This document shows, piece after piece, positions 40,417-49,677 of a DNA stretch of 64,000 nucleotides. A program made the translations under genes and the position numbers. This DNA comes from Leucobacter musarum subsp. musarum. GTDB lineage: Bacteria > Actinomycetota > Actinomycetes > Actinomycetales > Microbacteriaceae. Where the stretch lies: contig NZ_JHBW01000086.1 of NCBI RefSeq assembly GCF_001273845.1, forward strand, positions 62,001 to 126,000, given 5' to 3'. Every line of letters begins with the position of its first letter. Position 1 is the stretch's first letter. Under the pieces are notes generated by a model. It was not told where the DNA came from. It did no database searches and saw nothing but the letters and a program-made list of their open reading frames with translations.

Positions 40417-41637
40417 TCAGTACCAGTGCGGGTCGCGTGCCTGCCAGGTGTTCCACGCATTGCACGGAGTGCCGTAGACCGACTGGATGTACGCGAGACC
40501 CCAGTCGACCTGAGTGTTTCCGTTCGTCAGCCAATCTGCGCCAGCAGTCGCCATCTTCTCGGCGGGCAGAGACTGGGGAATGCCGTACGCGCCGCTCCAG
40601 GGGTTCAGCGCGTCAGCGCGCCAATCGGACTCGCCCGTCCAGAGCGAGACAAGGCACGAGAACTGATCGTCGCCCCATCCGTACGCTGGCAACACCGATC
40701 GAGCGTGCGCCTGAGCGCCGGCGGGATCCACGACGACCGAGCCGCCACCTGAGCCACCAGAGCCTGATCCGCCGGAATCGCCCCCGCCGCCACTTGAGCC
40801 GCCACCCGTACCGTCATTCTCCTGCTGCTCCTGCTGCTGCCGCGCGGCTTCCTCGCGCGCACGCTCCTGTTCGGCAGCCTGCTCGGCGACCTGCACGCCG
40901 ATCTGATAGCGCCGTTCGACATCGGCGGTGGTGCCGCGCAGCGACGCCAACTGTGCGTACATCGTGTCGCTGCGTTCGTCGGCGAGCGCGACCGCCTGTT
41001 GCGCCGTGTGCGCTGCCGCTGCCGCGTCGGCGGCGGCAGCATCGGCGGCCTGGGAGAGGCGCTCGCGTTCTGCGGCAGCGTCGGCGGCCTGCTCGTTCAA
41101 TGAGGCGGCGTTATTCACTTGCGATGCCGCGCGCTCGGCGATGCCGTTCCAGGTGCCCGACACCTGCGTCGCCATTCCGATCTTCGCCATGAAGTCTTCG
41201 GGGTTCTGTGCGTCAGCGAGCGCGCTGGCACTCGCAAGACCCGTCCCGTTCGTGTACAGCCACGACACCATGCGTCCGAGTGCCTCATCGTTGTCGGCGA
41301 ACTCGTGCTCGGAGGCCTCGATCTGTTGCTGCAACGACGCTTCCTTCGCCTGCGCGAGCTGCAGATCGTGGTTCGCCGCCCTGGCGACTGCCGTCGCATC
41401 CGCGGCCGCAGCGGTCGCCGTGCTGGCCTCGCCTTGCGCGCGCTGGAGCGCGCGCTGCAGCTGTGCGTATTCGGCCTGGGAATCGCTTTCGGACTGCTTC
41501 GCCGCCTGTACTTCTTCCCAGGTCGGATAATCGTCGGCGCTCTGCTCCACCGCGAGGGCCGGAAGAGTGCCGGTGACGACGATCGCGGCCGCGAGTGCGG
41601 CTGCCGCAGTGTGGCGGAGGAGACGGGGGCGACGCAT
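40417..41637 (-). CDS. Secreted coiled-coil protein with transglycosylase-like C-terminal domain
   Basis: 406 residues. Signal peptide ~1-29 (RRPRLLRHTAAAALAAAIVV, cut near ALA). Residues ~35-275 form a long Ala/Glu/Gln coiled coil like those of NlpC/P60 and EnvC-type cell-wall proteins. Next is a Gly/Ser linker (~280-310), then a lysozyme-fold-like domain with SLWTGESDW (E336 likely catalytic) and SGAYGIPQSLPAEKM. The end is CNAWNTWQARDPHWY. It probably cleaves or remodels peptidoglycan; activity is inferred. A TACCCT -10-like box 7 bases before the ATG suggests a leaderless mRNA. Confidence 0.85.
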   Translation of the reverse strand: MRRPRLLRHTAAAALAAAIVVTGTLPALAVEQSADDYPTWEEVQAAKQSESDSQAEYAQLQRALQRAQGEASTATAAAADATAVARAANHDLQLAQAKEASLQQQIEASEHEFADNDEALGRMVSWLYTNGTGLASASALADAQNPEDFMAKIGMATQVSGTWNGIAERAASQVNNAASLNEQAADAAAERERLSQAADAAAADAAAAAHTAQQAVALADERSDTMYAQLASLRGTTADVERRYQIGVQVAEQAAEQERAREEAARQQQEQQENDGTGGGSSGGGGDSGGSGSGGSGGGSVVVDPAGAQAHARSVLPAYGWGDDQFSCLVSLWTGESDWRADALNPWSGAYGIPQSLPAEKMATAGADWLTNGNTQVDWGLAYIQSVYGTPCNAWNTWQARDPHWY

Positions 41638-41644
41638 GGAGCCC

Positions 41645-41650
41645 AGGGTA
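41645..41650 (-). promoter_or_regulatory. -10 box (TACCCT) of a probable leaderless transcript
   Basis: On the minus strand TACCCT ends 7 bases before the ATG at 41637, so transcription would start at or next to the start codon. No ribosome-binding site is seen. Confidence 0.5.
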
Positions 41651-41667
41651 GACCTTCAGTCTGAGGC

Positions 41668-42663
41668 CTACACCTTTCTCAGAAGCACCTTCTGCACCCG
41701 GTGGTCTGATTCCTTGCGGAGCACGAGACTGGCGCGTGCGCGCGTCGGTCGGATATTCGCGACGAGATTCGGTTCATTGATGTTATTCCAGAATTCATCT
41801 GCCACCGCGACGGCGGCGTCATCGTCGATCGAGGCGAAGCGCTTGAAGTGCGAACTCGGGTTCGCAAACGCGCTTTCGCGCAGCTGCAAGAAGCGATGCC
41901 GGTACCAGCGTTGAATGTCGGCCGTGCGCGCGTCGACATAGACGGAGAAATCGAAGAGGTCACTGACGGCGAGCGGATGATCCATCGACGCGGGCTGCAG
42001 CACGTTGAGGCCTTCGACGATGAGAATGTCGGGGCGTCGCACAATGGTGAACTCGTCGGGCACGATGTCGTACACGAGATGGCTGTAGTGCGGTGCGCGG
42101 ACCTCGGCGACGCCGGCTTTGACCTGGGAGACGAATCGCAGGAGCGCTCGGCGGTCATAAGATTCGGGGAAGCCCTTGCGATGCGCGATGCCGCGCCGCT
42201 CGAGCTCGGCATTGGGGTAGAGAAACCCATCGGTCGTGATCAGTTCGACGTGAGGGGTCTCCGGCCAGCGCGCAAGCAGATCGCGCAGGATGCGCGCGAC
42301 GGTCGACTTGCCAACGGCGACCGACCCGGCGATGCCGATCACGAACGGGCTCGGCTGCTCATCCGCGCGCTGCAAGAACCCGCGGGTGCGCTGGTGCATC
42401 TCACGAGCAGCAATTGCGTACTGGTTGATGAGCCGGCTGAGCGGCCGGTACACCTGCGAGACCTCGGCCAGATCGAGGGGCTCTCCGAGGCCCCGGAACG
42501 CCGCGATCTCCCCTTCTGTCAACGGCATCGGAGTCTCACCGGCGAGCCTCGCCCACTCGTCTCGGTCGATCTCGGTGAAGGGCGAGGTGAACTCGGGTCG
42601 CACCAGTGCGTGGGTGTCGGTCGAGACGTCGCCGCTACGGGGTGTCAGGGTGTTCTTGGTCAT
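41668..42663 (-). CDS. coaA: Pantothenate kinase, type I
   Basis: 331 residues; first step of CoA synthesis, usually CoA-inhibited. P-loop [17 protein letters not shown] near 105-121, then [18 protein letters not shown] and [16 protein letters not shown], and the end [16 protein letters not shown]. The start is 32 bases from the divergent glmS start, leaving little room for promoters. Confidence 0.96.
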   Translation of the reverse strand: MTKNTLTPRSGDVSTDTHALVRPEFTSPFTEIDRDEWARLAGETPMPLTEGEIAAFRGLGEPLDLAEVSQVYRPLSRLINQYAIAAREMHQRTRGFLQRADEQPSPFVIGIAGSVAVGKSTVARILRDLLARWPETPHVELITTDGFLYPNAELERRGIAHRKGFPESYDRRALLRFVSQVKAGVAEVRAPHYSHLVYDIVPDEFTIVRRPDILIVEGLNVLQPASMDHPLAVSDLFDFSVYVDARTADIQRWYRHRFLQLRESAFANPSSHFKRFASIDDDAAVAVADEFWNNINEPNLVANIRPTRARASLVLRKESDHRVQKVLLRKV

Positions 42664-42682
42664 CGTGCATCAATGCTGCCAC

Positions 42683-42688
42683 TAAACT
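42683..42688 (+). promoter_or_regulatory. -10 box (TAAACT) of a probable leaderless glmS transcript
   Basis: TAAACT ends 7 bases before the glmS ATG at 42696. No Shine-Dalgarno sequence precedes that ATG. Transcription should start at the A of the ATG or within a base of it. Confidence 0.65.
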
Positions 42689-42695
42689 ATGGGCC

Positions 42696-44546
42696 ATGTG
42701 TGGAATCGTCGGATATGTCGGCCCTAACGACACCGTTGAAGTACTGCTCAACGGACTGCGTCGCCTCGAGTACCGCGGCTACGATTCGGCCGGAGTCGCA
42801 GTCGCGGACTCCGCCGGAACGCTGTCGGTGCGCAAGCGCTCGGGCAAGCTCGCCCGTCTTGAAGAACTGTTGGAGGCCAGCCCGCTCGACGCGGCCGGCA
42901 CAGGTATCGGCCACACGCGGTGGGCAACCCACGGCGGCCCGACCGATGTCAATGCGCATCCGCACCTCGGAGACGATGGCAAGCTCGCACTCATCCATAA
43001 CGGCATCGTCGAGAACTTCGCCGAGCTTCGAGCCGAACTCGAGGCCGACGACATTGAACTGCTGAGCGAGACCGATACCGAGGTGGTAGCGGCGCTGTTG
43101 GGCCTCGAGGTGGCTCGCCAGGGCGATCTCGAAACCGCGTTCCGCTCGGTGGTCGGGCGCCTGCACGGCACCTTCACTCTGCTCGCGATGCACCGCGATG
43201 AGCCCGGCAAGATCGTCTCGGCGCGTCACCATTCGCCGCTCGTCGTTGGCCTCGGTGACGGCGAAAACTTCCTCGGCTCGGACGTCGCCGCATTCGTGTC
43301 GTCGACGCGTCGCGCCGTCGCCGTGGGCGAAGATAACATCGCCATCATCACGCCCGATGAGGTGCGAATTACCGACTTCGCCGGCGCTCCCATCGAATTC
43401 GAGGAGTTCGAGGTTGAGTGGGACGCGGAGGCGGCAGACAAGGGCGGCTGGTCCTCCTTCATGGCGAAGGAGATCACCGAGCAGCCCGACGCGGTCGGCA
43501 ACACCATTCGCGGGCGCCTCTCGGCCGCGGGCGTCGACATCCCGGAGCTCACGGCGTTGGGTGACGAACGCCTCGCGAACATCGAGCGCATCATCATCAT
43601 CGCCTGCGGCACCGCGGCCTATGCCGGCCAGGTCGGCGCCTACGCGATTGAGCAGTGGGCGCGCGTGCCCGTCGAGGTGCAGCTCAGCCACGAGTTCCGC
43701 TACCGCGACCCGGTGCTCTCCGACCGCACCCTGGTGATCTCGGTCAGCCAGTCGGGCGAGACCATGGACACGCTCATGGCTGTCAAATACGCCCTCGAAC
43801 GCGGGGTCACCACGATCTCGGTGTGCAACACCCAGAGCGCGACGATTCCGCGCGAGTCGGATGCCGCGGTGTACACACACGCCGGCCCGGAGGTCGCAGT
43901 CGCGTCGACCAAGGCCTTCGTCGCGCAGATCACGGCGCTCTACTTGATCGGGCTCCACCTGGGTCGCGTCCGCGGAGCGCTCTCGGCTGAAGACCAGGCC
44001 CAGGCCGTCGAACAGTTCGAGGCACTGCCCGCAAAGGTCGCCGAAGCGGTCGACACGCACGATCAGATCGCGCAGCTCGCGCACTGGATGGCCGACACCC
44101 GTTCGGTGCTGTTCCTGGGACGTCACGTCGGGTTCCCGATCGCACTCGAGGGCGCACTCAAGCTCAAGGAGATCGCCTACATTCACGCCGAGGGCTTCGC
44201 CGCCGGCGAGCTGAAGCACGGGCCGATCGCGCTCATCGATCACGGTCAGCCGGTGTTCGTACTGGTGCCGAGCCCGCGCACCTCGCCGCTCATGCATTCG
44301 AAGGTCGTCTCGAACATTCAGGAGATCCGGGCGCGCGGCGCGCGTGTCATCGCCATCGTGGAGAAGGGCGATACCGCCGTGCTGCCGTACGCCGATGACG
44401 TGGTCCGCCTTCCGCTGGCGGATGCGTTCTTCGAGCCGCTGCTGCAGGTCGTTCCGCTGCAGTGGTTCGCGCTCGAGCTCTCGTCGGCGAAGGGGCTCGA
44501 TGTCGACCAGCCGCGCAACCTCGCGAAGTCGGTCACGGTCGAGTAA
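42696..44546 (+). CDS. glmS: Glutamine--fructose-6-phosphate aminotransferase
   Basis: 616 residues; makes glucosamine-6-phosphate from fructose-6-phosphate and glutamine. The ATG at 42696 is required because the nucleophile is Cys2 (MCGIVGYVG). The N-terminal glutaminase domain has RRLEYRGYDSAGVAV and GIGHTRWATHGGP. Two SIS domains follow (IIIACGTAAYAGQVGAYAIE; LFLGRHVGFPIALEGALKLK) and the C-terminus is PRNLAKSVTVE. Probably leaderless, so a glmS ribozyme in the leader is excluded. acpS follows after 53 bases. Confidence 0.97.
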   Translation: MCGIVGYVGPNDTVEVLLNGLRRLEYRGYDSAGVAVADSAGTLSVRKRSGKLARLEELLEASPLDAAGTGIGHTRWATHGGPTDVNAHPHLGDDGKLALIHNGIVENFAELRAELEADDIELLSETDTEVVAALLGLEVARQGDLETAFRSVVGRLHGTFTLLAMHRDEPGKIVSARHHSPLVVGLGDGENFLGSDVAAFVSSTRRAVAVGEDNIAIITPDEVRITDFAGAPIEFEEFEVEWDAEAADKGGWSSFMAKEITEQPDAVGNTIRGRLSAAGVDIPELTALGDERLANIERIIIIACGTAAYAGQVGAYAIEQWARVPVEVQLSHEFRYRDPVLSDRTLVISVSQSGETMDTLMAVKYALERGVTTISVCNTQSATIPRESDAAVYTHAGPEVAVASTKAFVAQITALYLIGLHLGRVRGALSAEDQAQAVEQFEALPAKVAEAVDTHDQIAQLAHWMADTRSVLFLGRHVGFPIALEGALKLKEIAYIHAEGFAAGELKHGPIALIDHGQPVFVLVPSPRTSPLMHSKVVSNIQEIRARGARVIAIVEKGDTAVLPYADDVVRLPLADAFFEPLLQVVPLQWFALELSSAKGLDVDQPRNLAKSVTVE

Positions 44547-44599
44547 TCGAAGTACCCGCGCCGAACGAGATTCGGTGCGGGGCGTGTGAGGAGCAGGTC

Positions 44600-44974
44600 A
44601 TGATTCTCGGCATCGGGGTCGACACGGTCGACATCGCCCGGTTCGAGCGCACGCTCGCGCGTTCGCCGAAGCTGCAGGATCGCCTGTTCACCGTCGGCGA
44701 GCGCGAGCGTCCGCTGCATTCACTCGCGGCGCGTTTCGCCGCGAAGGAGGCGCTCATCAAAGCGCTCGGCGGTTCGGGCGAGCTGCGCTGGCACGACATG
44801 GAGATCACGCGCGAGCGGGATCGCCCCCCGCAGTTCGTGCCGAGCGAGCGATTGCAGCGCACGCTTGCTGAGCGTGGTGCCGGGCTGCCGCACGTCTCGA
44901 TGACGCACGACGGCGGGTTTGCGACGGCGTTCGTCGTACTCGAAACCGCGCCCACTGCCGGAGTCGCGGAGTGA
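44600..44974 (+). CDS. acpS: Holo-[acyl-carrier-protein] synthase
   Basis: 124 residues from the ATG at 44600 after GAGGAGCAGG. Transfers 4'-phosphopantetheine from CoA to ACP. Mg-binding motifs GIGVDTVDIARFER and RFAAKEALIKALG are intact. Its stop overlaps tsaE (GTGA). The acpS-alr-tsaE order of many actinobacteria lacks alr here. Confidence 0.96.
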   Translation: MILGIGVDTVDIARFERTLARSPKLQDRLFTVGERERPLHSLAARFAAKEALIKALGGSGELRWHDMEITRERDRPPQFVPSERLQRTLAERGAGLPHVSMTHDGGFATAFVVLETAPTAGVAE

Positions 44975-45501
44975 GCGCGCAGCGCACTGTCGAGACGCGG
45001 CACCCCGATGACCCCGACGCGATGCACGACCTCGGGGTGCAACTCGGGCGTGTGCTCCGCGCCGGCGACCTCGTCATTCTCACGGGGCCGCTGGGCGCGG
45101 GGAAGACCACGTTGACGCGGGGGATTGGTGAAGGGCTCGGAGTGCGCGGCCCGGTGCAGAGCCCGACGTTCGTGCTCGCTCGCACCCATCCCTCCCTGAG
45201 CGATGGCCCGCCGCTCGTGCACGTCGATGCGTATCGTGTGCGCGATGCCGAAGAACTCGACGATCTCGACCTCGACTTCGAGGGGGCCGTCGTGGTCGCC
45301 GAATGGGGGGCCGGTGTCGTCGATACTCGGTCGCACTGGATCGAGATCGTGATCGAGCGCCCGGTCGGAAGCGCCGACGATGATGGATCGGGTGACTCGG
45401 CTGGCGCTCCGGCTCAGGACTGGTCTGAGACGCTGGTCGAACCTCGAACGGTGACGATCTCTGCGTGGGGTGCCCGATGGGCAGAAGGAGTGCTGCAATG
45501 A
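44971..45501 (+). CDS. tsaE: tRNA t6A biosynthesis ATPase TsaE
   Basis: 176 residues, GTG start overlapping acpS. Walker A LTGPLGAGKTTLTRGIGEGL near 33-52, SPTFVLARTHPS, and HVDAYRVRDAEELDDLDLD are TsaE signatures. It drives turnover of the TsaB-TsaD complex in t6A37 formation. The C-terminus (~125-176) is longer and less conserved than in E. coli. Overlaps tsaB by 4 bases (ATGA). Confidence 0.95.
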   Translation: MSAQRTVETRHPDDPDAMHDLGVQLGRVLRAGDLVILTGPLGAGKTTLTRGIGEGLGVRGPVQSPTFVLARTHPSLSDGPPLVHVDAYRVRDAEELDDLDLDFEGAVVVAEWGAGVVDTRSHWIEIVIERPVGSADDDGSGDSAGAPAQDWSETLVEPRTVTISAWGARWAEGVLQ

Positions 45502-46142
45502 GCGAGGTCGCTCCGGAACTCGGCGAGCACGTGCTGCTCGCCATCGACACCGCGATCGGCACGAGTGTGGCCGTGGGGGCGGCCGGCCGCGTCACGGTGG
45601 CCTCGAGCGATGACGTGCGCGGTCACGCCGAAGCCATCGGTCTGCTGCTGGAACGGGCATTTGCCGAATCCGGCGTGTCGCCTGTCTCGGTCACCGGCGT
45701 CGTCGCCGGGATCGGCCCCGGTCCGTTCACCGGCCTGCGCGTCGGAATCGCCGCCGCGCACGCGTTCGCGACGGGGCGGCGCGTGCCGCTGCTTCCCGTG
45801 CAGGGGCATGAGGCGCTGGCGCTTGAGGTCTTGGAGCAGGGGGCCGCTTCGAGCGTCCGCGTAGTGCAAGACGCCCGTCGACGTGAGCTGTTCGTGACGG
45901 AGTTCCGTGCGCTGGACTGGGCTGGAATTCCCGAACCGGTCGCGGGGCCTCAGCTCTGGGCTCGCGCGGACTTCGCCGAGCAGCCGGGTGACGTCTGGCC
46001 CGAGCGCATTCCCGCGGCGTCGTTGGTGCGTCTCGCCGCGCGCCGGCTCGCGTCGGGCCGGGCATTCGACGACGATCGTGCGCGATACCTGCGGGCTCCG
46101 GATGTCGTGCAGCCCGGTGCCCCGAAGCGCGTGTCGACGTGA
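45498..46142 (+). CDS. tsaB: tRNA t6A biosynthesis protein TsaB
   Basis: 214 residues from the ATG at 45498 that overlaps the tsaE stop. ASKHA-fold partner of TsaD: LLAIDTAIGTSVAV at the start and the signature VAGIGPGPFTGLRVGIAAA near 73-91. It ends with [20 protein letters not shown]. It lacks its own catalytic metal site, as is normal. Overlaps rimI by 4 bases (GTGA). Confidence 0.94.
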   Translation: MSEVAPELGEHVLLAIDTAIGTSVAVGAAGRVTVASSDDVRGHAEAIGLLLERAFAESGVSPVSVTGVVAGIGPGPFTGLRVGIAAAHAFATGRRVPLLPVQGHEALALEVLEQGAASSVRVVQDARRRELFVTEFRALDWAGIPEPVAGPQLWARADFAEQPGDVWPERIPAASLVRLAARRLASGRAFDDDRARYLRAPDVVQPGAPKRVST

Positions 46143-46645
46143 CGAACGGCGATCCGGCACCCCTGGTGATGCGCGACGCGACCTTGGAAGACGTGCCGCA
46201 TATCTGGGCCCTCGAGGCCGAGGTCTTCGGCGCGGAGGCCTGGAGTGAATCGATGATGCGGGAGGAAGTCACCGGTGACCACCGCACCTACCTCGTGCTC
46301 ACCGATGCCGGGGGAGCGGTGCGCGGCTACGCCGGTCTCCTCGCCGTGGGAACCGAAGCCGATGTGCAGACGATCGCGCTCTCGGCGTCCGCGCGTGGCG
46401 CAGGTGACGGGCGCCGGTTGATGAACGCACTGCTCGACGACGCCGATGCGCGTGGCGTGCGAGAGGTCTTCCTTGAAGTGCGCGCGGACAACCCGGTCGC
46501 GCAGCGGCTATACGCCTCACTCGGGTTCGCCGAGATTGGTGTGCGCCCCCACTACTACCAGCCAGATGGCGTGGATGCCGTCGTGATGAAACTTGAGATG
46601 CGGCACCGCGAGGGCCGCACGAACGGAGAGGCGGAACGGTCATGA
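46139..46645 (+). CDS. rimI: Ribosomal-protein-alanine N-acetyltransferase-like GNAT protein
   Basis: 168 residues, GTG start overlapping tsaB. GNAT fold: [20 protein letters not shown] is the acetyl-CoA-binding region, and [20 protein letters not shown] and [15 protein letters not shown] are RimI-type sequences. RimI acetylates the N-terminus of S18 in E. coli; the target here is not shown. Placement between tsaB and tsaD is classical. Confidence 0.92.
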   Translation: MTNGDPAPLVMRDATLEDVPHIWALEAEVFGAEAWSESMMREEVTGDHRTYLVLTDAGGAVRGYAGLLAVGTEADVQTIALSASARGAGDGRRLMNALLDDADARGVREVFLEVRADNPVAQRLYASLGFAEIGVRPHYYQPDGVDAVVMKLEMRHREGRTNGEAERS

Positions 46646-47724
46646 CGGTGCGCGAACCGCTCGTGCTCGGCATCGAGACGAGCTGCGACGAAACAGGCGT
46701 CGGCATCGTGCGCGGGCGCACCCTGCTCGCAAACGCTATTGCGTCGTCAATGGATGAGCACGCGCGATTCGGAGGCGTCGTGCCCGAAGTGGCGGCGCGT
46801 GCGCATCTCGAAGCCATGACGCCGACGATCGAGCGCGCACTCGCCGATGCCGGTGTGCGGCTCGACGAGCTCGATGCGATCGCGGTGACCTCCGGCCCCG
46901 GGCTCGCGGGTGCGCTGATGGTCGGCGTCTCCGCGGCGAAGGCGCTCTCGATCGCGCTCGACAAGCCGCTCTACGCGGTGAACCATCTCGTCGGCCATGT
47001 CGGCGCCGACCTATTGCACGGCGAGGGATTGCGCGAAGCCGTCGGTGCAGTCGGAGAACTCGAGTTGCCGACCATCGCGCTGCTGGTGTCGGGCGGGCAC
47101 ACCTCGCTGCTGCTCGTGCGGAATCTGGTCGGCGACGTCGAACTGCTCGGGGAGACGATCGACGACGCAGCGGGGGAGGCCTTCGACAAGGTGGCGCGCC
47201 TCCTTGGGCTCCCGTATCCCGGTGGCCCGCAGATCGATCGGGTGGCCGCTGATGGTGACCCGAACGCGATTCGCTTTCCGCGCGGCCTCACCCGCCCCAA
47301 AGATTTGGAACGTCACCGCTACGACTTCTCCTTCTCGGGGCTGAAGACGTCGGTCGCGCGCTGGGTCGAGCAGCAGGTGTCAGCCGGAGCCGAGGTTCCC
47401 GTTGCCGATGTCGCGGCGAGCTTCCGCGAAGCGGTGGCAGACGTGCTGCTCACGAAAGCCATTGCCGCGTGCCACGATCTCGGCGTACCCCGGCTGCTGC
47501 TCGGCGGAGGAGTCGTCGCGAACGCACGCGTGCGAGAACTTGCGGCAGAGCGCGCGGCGGCTGCGGGTATTCACCTCCGCGTGCCGCCCCTCTCACTGTG
47601 CACCGACAACGGCGCGATGATCGCGTCGCTCGGGGCACAGCTCGTCGCGGCCGGGCATGCGCCCTCGGGGCTCGGGTTCGGGGCAGACTCGACACTGCCG
47701 GTGCAGCAGGTGCAAGTCGGGTGA
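46642..47724 (+). CDS. tsaD: tRNA N6-adenosine threonylcarbamoyltransferase TsaD
   Basis: 360 residues, ATG overlapping the rimI stop. Catalytic subunit that places threonylcarbamoyl on A37 of ANN-decoding tRNAs. [20 protein letters not shown] at the start, the metal His pair in [24 protein letters not shown], and [18 protein letters not shown] are intact. Last gene of the glmS-to-tsaD run, where all starts after acpS are overlapped. Confidence 0.96.
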   Translation: MTVREPLVLGIETSCDETGVGIVRGRTLLANAIASSMDEHARFGGVVPEVAARAHLEAMTPTIERALADAGVRLDELDAIAVTSGPGLAGALMVGVSAAKALSIALDKPLYAVNHLVGHVGADLLHGEGLREAVGAVGELELPTIALLVSGGHTSLLLVRNLVGDVELLGETIDDAAGEAFDKVARLLGLPYPGGPQIDRVAADGDPNAIRFPRGLTRPKDLERHRYDFSFSGLKTSVARWVEQQVSAGAEVPVADVAASFREAVADVLLTKAIAACHDLGVPRLLLGGGVVANARVRELAAERAAAAGIHLRVPPLSLCTDNGAMIASLGAQLVAAGHAPSGLGFGADSTLPVQQVQVG

Positions 47725-47850
47725 GTAGCGGTCGGCGACGAATTTCGTCGTCGTGCCCGCAGGAAATGCGTGCATCAGTCGAACCTGAGCGTTATCTTTG
47801 AAGAGCGAATTGGGGAATACGCCTCATCGATGCTTGATCGAAGGAGAATC

Positions 47851-48315
47851 ATGTCCGACAACCTGCCTGGCAACGAACCCGCTGCGGGACCGGTGCCGCC
47901 TGCCGCTCCGAGTGCATCATCGGTGCCGCCGGCTCCGTCCGCGCCCGTCGCTCCGGGAGTGCCGTCCTACGCCGGAGCCCCGGTGCAGAAGAAGGGTCTG
48001 GCGCTCTCCGCGCTGATCCTGGGCATTCTGAGCCTCGTCTTCTCGTGGGTGCCGATCGCTGGCGCCGTGGGCGGCATCATCGCGCTCATCCTCGGGATCG
48101 TGGCACTCCGCAAGGGACAGTCCAAGGGGCTGTCGCTGACCGGCATCATCACCGGTGCGCTCGCACTGATCATTGGTGCGATCGTGACGATCGGGTTCTT
48201 CGTCGCACTGAGCCTGGGTCTGGGCGCCGCTCAGGAGTGCCTGAACGGAGCTGACACCGTGGAGATCGCGGGTCAGACCGTCTCGTGCTCGAGCATCGAC
48301 TCGTCGGCGTACTAA
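47851..48315 (+). CDS. Small DUF4190-like membrane protein with Pro/Ala-rich N-terminus
   Basis: 154 residues from the ATG at 47851 after AAGGAG; a GTG at 47770 is in frame but has no ribosome site. Residues ~1-48 are Pro/Ala/Ser-rich. Two transmembrane segments follow: ALSALILGILSLVFSWVPIA with the next hydrophobic stretch, and GIITGALALIIGAIVTIGFF. Two Cys lie in the short C-terminal part. This pattern matches small actinobacterial membrane proteins of unknown role. A related architecture is encoded at 49678-50151. Confidence 0.75.
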   Translation: MSDNLPGNEPAAGPVPPAAPSASSVPPAPSAPVAPGVPSYAGAPVQKKGLALSALILGILSLVFSWVPIAGAVGGIIALILGIVALRKGQSKGLSLTGIITGALALIIGAIVTIGFFVALSLGLGAAQECLNGADTVEIAGQTVSCSSIDSSAY

Positions 48316-48326
48316 ACCGCGACTCC

Positions 48327-48366
48327 GCGAATGGCCCCGGAAGCTTCGGCTTCCGGGGCCATTCGC
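48327..48366. terminator. 18-bp bidirectional terminator with TTCG loop
   Basis: 48327-48344 pair exactly with 48349-48366 around TTCG closed by C-G. It separates the plus gene ending at 48315 from the minus gene ending at 48398, so it serves both. Confidence 0.88.
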
Positions 48367-48397
48367 GTCTGCGGCGCACGCCTGCCAGCAGTGCCCG

Positions 48398-49672
48398 TCA
48401 GCAGCGTTCGGTCAGCAGCGTGATGTGCTTGCCGGCCGCATCGCGGGTCAGTACGAGTGTCGCGCTGCGATCGCCTCGGAGTTTCAGCCGTGTGCGCAGC
48501 TGCGCCGGGTCGACGTCGGCTCCGCGCTTCTTGATCTCGAGCCGACCGATACCGCGCGCCGCGAGCTCGCGCCGCAGATCCTTCTCGCGAGATGGCAACG
48601 TATCGAGCACGCGGAAGGACTGCACGAACGGAGACGCCGTGAGCGTGTCGCTGGTCAGGTAGGCGATGTGCTCATTGAGCATCCCGGCACCGAGCTCGTC
48701 GGCGACGGCTCCGATGAGGCGCGCGCGAATCACCGCGCCATCGGGTTCGTGCAGGTAGGAGCCGAGCGTGCGCACCGGTGCGTCGGGAGCATCCGCTGCG
48801 GCCGTGAGTTCGTGGGTCTCGGCACCGCGATGCAGCAGCGCGGCACGCTTCACGCCGGTGCGGGCCGCACCGCCGAACCACAGCGCGGTTTCGACGACCT
48901 GCCCGTCGACCGAGACCCATTGCGCTTCGGCATCGTCGGGAATGAGGTCGCGGTCGAGCCCCGGCCCCAGCTTCACCCCGACGGGCAACCGGTCTGCGAG
49001 GCCGAATGCGAAGTCGAGGGACGGCGAGTAGTCGTCGGGGGAGGCGATGCGGCGGGTGTCGCGATGCCCGGCGGTGCGACGAGCCGGATCGAGAAAGGCG
49101 CCGTCGGCGCGATCGAGAGAGAATTGCGTCGCATCCCCGCAGACCACCTCGGGTTCCGGTGCCCCGGTGCTGCGGGCGACGACCCCGAGGTTCGCTGCGG
49201 CGAGCCGCGCGGTGAACGGATCGAGTTCGACGGCGATGGCCGAGATGCCTACTTCGAGGAGCGCGATCGACTCCGTGCCGATCCCGCACCCCAAATCTGC
49301 GACCCGAGTGCACCCGGCGTCGCGGAATCTGGCGGCGTGGCCGCGAGCAACAACCATGCGGCTCGCCTGCTCGAGGGCGGCAGGGGTGAAGAGCAGGGAC
49401 CGCGACAGCTCGCCGAACTTCGCGGACGCCTTGCGCTGCAGTGCGCCCTGAGTGAGGACCGCGGCGACCAACTCGGGGGCAGACCCTGCGGCGCGCAGAC
49501 GACGGTTGAGCGAATCCGCGGTTTCCCCGGCCTCGAGGGCGTTTCCGACCAGCGCGAGCGCTTCGAGGCCGTCCGGGGTCAGCAGAGCGTCCCAGCCCGG
49601 CAGGGCGGTGGCAGCAGTCGGCCCCGGGAGCGGATCCCGGGGCCGGTGCGGCTCATGAGCCGATGCGTGCAT
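48398..49672 (-). CDS. SAM-dependent methyltransferase with THUMP-like C-terminus
   Basis: 424 residues from the ATG at 49672, six bases after the stop of the upstream membrane-protein gene, so probably coupled. An N-terminal helical domain (~20-120) is followed by the class I methyltransferase fold: RVADLGCGIGTESIALLEVG near 125-145, IAVELDPFTARLAAANL, and the motif-IV-like GAFLDPARRT. The C-terminal ~70 residues (RELAARGIGRLEIKKRGADV onward) resemble the Thump_like domain. The family is thought to modify RNA. The substrate is not known. Confidence 0.85.
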   Translation of the reverse strand: MHASAHEPHRPRDPLPGPTAATALPGWDALLTPDGLEALALVGNALEAGETADSLNRRLRAAGSAPELVAAVLTQGALQRKASAKFGELSRSLLFTPAALEQASRMVVARGHAARFRDAGCTRVADLGCGIGTESIALLEVGISAIAVELDPFTARLAAANLGVVARSTGAPEPEVVCGDATQFSLDRADGAFLDPARRTAGHRDTRRIASPDDYSPSLDFAFGLADRLPVGVKLGPGLDRDLIPDDAEAQWVSVDGQVVETALWFGGAARTGVKRAALLHRGAETHELTAAADAPDAPVRTLGSYLHEPDGAVIRARLIGAVADELGAGMLNEHIAYLTSDTLTASPFVQSFRVLDTLPSREKDLRRELAARGIGRLEIKKRGADVDPAQLRTRLKLRGDRSATLVLTRDAAGKHITLLTERC

Positions 49673-49677
49673 GCGGC

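Noticed and set aside
42164-42695. Search for a glmS ribozyme or leader riboswitch upstream of glmS
   Set aside because: The divergent coaA gene begins 32 bases away and glmS appears leaderless, so there is no room.
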